From: Ascidia mentula
Taxonomy: Eukaryota; Chordata; Ascidiacea; Phlebobranchia; Ascidiidae
Assembly (NCBI GenBank): GCA_947561715.1
Contig: OX387204.1
Location: 2,423,001 to 2,487,000 of the forward strand
Length of the DNA: 64,000 nucleotides
Reading direction: 5' to 3'
Position numbers and translations under genes: made by a program. Under the pieces are notes generated by a model. The model did not search any database. It had not been told where the DNA came from and saw only the letters and a list, made by a program, of their open reading frames with translations. This document shows, one piece after another, positions 61,201 through 64,000 of this stretch (position 1 is its first letter; the number at the start of each line of letters is the position of its first letter).

Positions 61201-64000
61201 GGTGATTTGTTGAAATACATCCGTGTTGGTGCCGTTTACCTTGAAAACGATGGCGCAAAATTGATACATGAAAAACTTACAGTCGGAATCAACGTTTTGG
61301 TTTCAAAAATCGCAAAAGAGGTTCTCTTGTCCTGGCCCGTACAACATTGAAAATAGTTAACGGGCAGAATAAAGTTTTGGGTTCATGATCTACCGGTAGG
61401 TACTTCACTTTTACGTCAACATGTTAAACAAATCTTATATCTATTTGGCATACATCATACACATATGAGCATATACGCGGGTTCTAATCTAAGTTATCCC
61501 GGGGAAAAATACCAATCAGGTTTTCTACACAGTATATATGAGTCGACCAGATAATTGTCCGCACAGCTTTTACGTCACACCATTACCTGCTCTATGGCGC
61601 CACACGCACCAAGTGGCAGTGTCACAACAGTGTTGCTGCCCGAGATTGTGGTGTAAGTCGTCAGATTGCACATGGGGTCGAGGGCCTGGAGGTCGGCGGA
61701 GGTCAGATCGTCGAGCATGTTGGTTGGAATGGAAAATTCGACAGAAGCGTTGGCACACGTTGCCACAAATTCGGTGACTGCAAAGATTTGTTATGACGCA
61801 ACGAATGCAAAATGTGCATTACGTTATCTACCACACAAAGCCGGGTTAACACACATTTGCCATACGTTTCAAAGATTATCAGTTGATTTGATTCAAAGCC
61901 AGTGAACGTTGATCAGTTTTTACGTTGGATGCACCGACTTGCTGTTTTATGCAGTGCCAGATTAACCATCGGGCAAACGAGGTACAGGCCCTAATACCAA
62001 ATCCAGGCCACTTAACTTTCTGACGTAAATTCAGGATTATTTCCGCCGAGCCTACCTACACCCACCCAATTACATGGGCATTTTACTTTCTACCTCTGGT
62101 ATGAAGAAGTGTAACACAGATGCGTTTTAATGCGTTCAAATTCAAACATGTTTAACTTACTCTCCACAGGGCGCGAGATACATCCTTCGGCATTGATGTA
62201 ATTGTTGAAAGACTCCAACGAGATAGGCACGCCATCGTCATTCACTTGGTCTATGTCGAAGATGTTGGTGCAGTTCGCGAACAAATTGCCGCATGCAGCA
62301 ATTCTACATGATGCAATGGTCAATGGAACGAACAGTTTTTGCAGGCAAGGGCGGTCATTAAAGTTTATGGAAACTCGTATGATTGTAAATTCCTAATGAC
62401 CGATTCCGGGAATCCCTCCCTATTCATGCCCATAGTTGCAACGATTTTCACCCTTTGTTATTGACGACATTATTGGAAAATATGTTTTGTGGGTTAATTT
62501 AGCAGTTTTGTTGTGAGTGTTACATATTTTTTGTCGTCATGTCTGTTACGATCTAGGCGTTTGCGTGTGGTTACAATAATGGCTTTTGGACGTTGTTAAT
62601 ATGACCAAAAAATGAGAATGTGTGCCTGCCAGTAACGGTTTTTAATAAAGGCAAATATGTTCTAGCGGTCATATATGCCCCAGGCATATTTACCCTACCT
62701 TGTACTCGAGTGGGTTAAATTTGACTGCATCATTTATCAGTTCTGAACATATACCTTAGTTGATGTTCTCGGATGGCGTCCAATTCTGCGTCAACGGTGG
62801 TTGTCATCGTGATGTAGATTTCATTGTCAAACTGTGTGTGAACTGGCTGCATTCGATATATGATGTTTGCGTCTGTGAAGCCGTTCTGTCCCGTCATGGT
62901 GAAAATGATTGCTAAAAACAAGCAGTTGATATAATGAAAGAAAAAGCTGTCGAGAATTCTAGTCTAGCATGCCAGTCGTCTTTTTTTTTTGTGATCCGAA
63001 ACAAAGCAAAAGAACAAAATAGACTTTTGTAACGATTTTTTACAAGAATGCGACGAGTTCAGTCACATATTTTGTTTAAAATTGGCGGCAGCCCCAAGGC
63101 TGGGCCCGCGGAGCGGGTTCCAGGGCCCATGCGGGTTGTGATTATTGAAAGGGTTCCATTTCAATAATCACACTCCTCACACGCCCTGAGTTCCATTGGT
63201 TTGCGTTGGAGTTAAAGGATTTAAATCGCAAAGGCTTGAGAGTGTTGGCATAACATTTGTTCCATATTTTTATCGCCATCTCCTCACTGCATATATAGGC
63301 TACCCTACTGGTTTTAAGCAGGTCTTACGAGCCTAGAGAAAGATAAACGTTGTACTTTCTGTTCCAATTTTGTAGCCCAATACCGAATCGCGGTTGCTTA
63401 CCTGTGCGTGTCGTTGTCTCTCTTGGGCGTAGATTAATCGGACCGTTGTACATCCAATTACTGAAAAGGTGGTTTTCGTCCACTGCCTCGCTAAGGAAGT
63501 TGACAAACGATGTTGGGGCACCACACAAGGGGGCTGGTCGCGCTGCAAGTCCAGCCACAGCGGCAGCAAACGTCGGGGCCGTGTCATAACTGCACAACAA
63601 AAAAGTTGTAAAAAAATAACTTATGAAGTAATCTAATAATCGGTTGGTCTTATCAGGTGTATTGCCGGGTCGCTTTCTTGTGGAGAAACAACAACATGGC
63701 AAAGGCACATTTTTTATTTTTCTGCAACAATTATTTATCCTGGTTTAAGCCATCTATTTTCGATATTTATTAACATGCAGTTTTAGAGGGTATTTTCGGA
63801 ATCAAGAGGGTATCGTTATAATACATCTTATTAGAGATATTGTTTGGGTTAAAGTGATTTTTGAATGCTACACCTTTTATACTTTTTGTTATTTTCGCTA
63901 CGATACTAATGCAAAACAATTTATTTGGGCCAAAATTACGATAAAAACGTTCGCAAAACGAAACACTTTCTTTAACTTTACTTGTAGTTCAGGTGCTTTT
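58265..64000 (-). CDS. ZP-domain type I membrane protein; N-terminus off the right edge
   Basis: Exons in phase: 63982-64000 (edge), 63402-63589, 62755-62911, 62161-62303, 61587-61777, 61003-61239, 60410-60664, 59735-59897, 59235-59400, 58714-58844, 58265-58386. Together they encode about 590 residues. A unique ectodomain comes first. The ZP module starts near VATCANASVEFSIPTNML (ZP-N) and continues through FALQFNATCAYP and NLFMDSS. ZP-C follows with FQVMVGTTMYMEG, VSNNCPTDNTFNL, RASFDMFQF and the VYVHATFLVC strand. A furin-type site RRKR (consensus cleavage site of ZP proteins) is followed by a transmembrane segment (LAFLAVALVVGLLLM). The cytosolic tail of about 75 residues ends in EPPVYEP, a PPxY motif. 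ZP proteins polymerise into egg coats or apical matrices. In ascidians they include vitelline-coat sperm receptors, but nothing here proves that role. Confidence 0.9.
58521..58573 (+). repeat. degenerate hammerhead-family copy
   Basis: AGGTGCA, a disrupted first core box (TTGATATGA), AGGTCGAAACAATG, CATTGCA and TGCAGCT in the family order. The second core box and stem I 3' strand are intact, the first is not. It lies antisense in an intron of the ZP gene. Confidence 0.55.
60171..60350 (-). mobile_element. element of about 180 bp with terminal inverted repeats carrying a hammerhead motif
   Basis: The left end TATTGAGAGTTGCAGACAGG and the complement of the right end (TATTGAGAGCTACAGACAGG) match over about 28 bp, continuing GTACACAC. 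The interior shares 130 bp with the element at 52.2 kb. The hammerhead motif occupies the left end, and the inverted repeat duplicates its stem III and stem I 3' strands. A TA target duplication is possible. No coding capacity. Confidence 0.75.
60177..60231 (-). ncRNA. hammerhead ribozyme motif with compensated stem I
   Basis: On the minus strand: AGTTGCA, CTGATGA, GACC...GTTT (stem II weakened), GAAACAG...CTGTC, TGCAACT. Stem I keeps seven pairs although its sequence differs from the other copies on both strands. The triplet is GTC. Stem II lost two pairs. It is sense within an intron of the ZP gene. Confidence 0.75.
63137..63172. repeat. perfect 14-bp hairpin
   Basis: TGTGATTATTGAAA and its exact complement TTTCAATAATCACA enclose the 8-nt loop GGGTTCCA. 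Just upstream lies GC-rich sequence with two GGGCCC words and two GCGGG words. It is in an intron of the ZP gene; origin unknown. Confidence 0.85.

Overview
This is nuclear DNA of an animal, most likely an ascidian tunicate (Ciona or a close relative). The genes have GT-AG introns, often only 50-500 bp long. They stand close together with short 3' ends and encode clearly chordate-type proteins (TMC, otopetrin, ELMOD, PRMT7, C11orf65, PCF11). Some same-strand neighbours are close enough to be candidate operons with trans-splice acceptors, as known in Ciona. No prokaryotic feature, rRNA or CRISPR was seen. The species is an inference from gene content and architecture.

Left part (1-17 kb, minus strand): the 5' two thirds or less of a TMC channel gene leaves the window on the left; behind it is a complete 13-exon otopetrin proton-channel gene, whose introns hold repeats. 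Next (19-29 kb, minus strand) come ELMOD, TBC1D20, ALG8 and PRMT7, closely spaced; TBC1D20 and ALG8 have no introns. A FAXDC2-type sterol/fatty-acid hydroxylase (29.4-31.3 kb, plus) is divergent from PRMT7. PCF11 (32.2-42.0 kb, minus, 27 coding exons) follows. It is divergent from MRPL15, which is followed within about 80 bp by a C7orf50/WKF-domain gene. METTL18 and NOM1 (45-49.7 kb, minus) come next, then a C11orf65-like IQ protein (50.4-54.2 kb, plus). A PTF1A/Fer-like bHLH gene (54.5-57.1 kb, minus) converges on it. Last is a ZP-domain membrane protein (58.3 kb to beyond the right edge, minus). I rebuilt exons by hand from splice sites; for nearly all genes the exon phases add up to an integral reading frame.

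The most striking non-coding signal is a dispersed family of about 53-55 nt motifs with the complete type I hammerhead ribozyme architecture (conserved core, three stems, GUC or GUA cleavage triplet). There are six full-length and at least two half copies, all inside introns. One sits at the end of an element about 180 bp long with terminal inverted repeats. One copy shows compensatory changes in stem I. The two copies that lie sense to their host gene are both damaged or half-length. A second group of repeats carries a GAAACGTC core with weaker hammerhead resemblance. There is also a small tRNA-derived SINE family with three copies.
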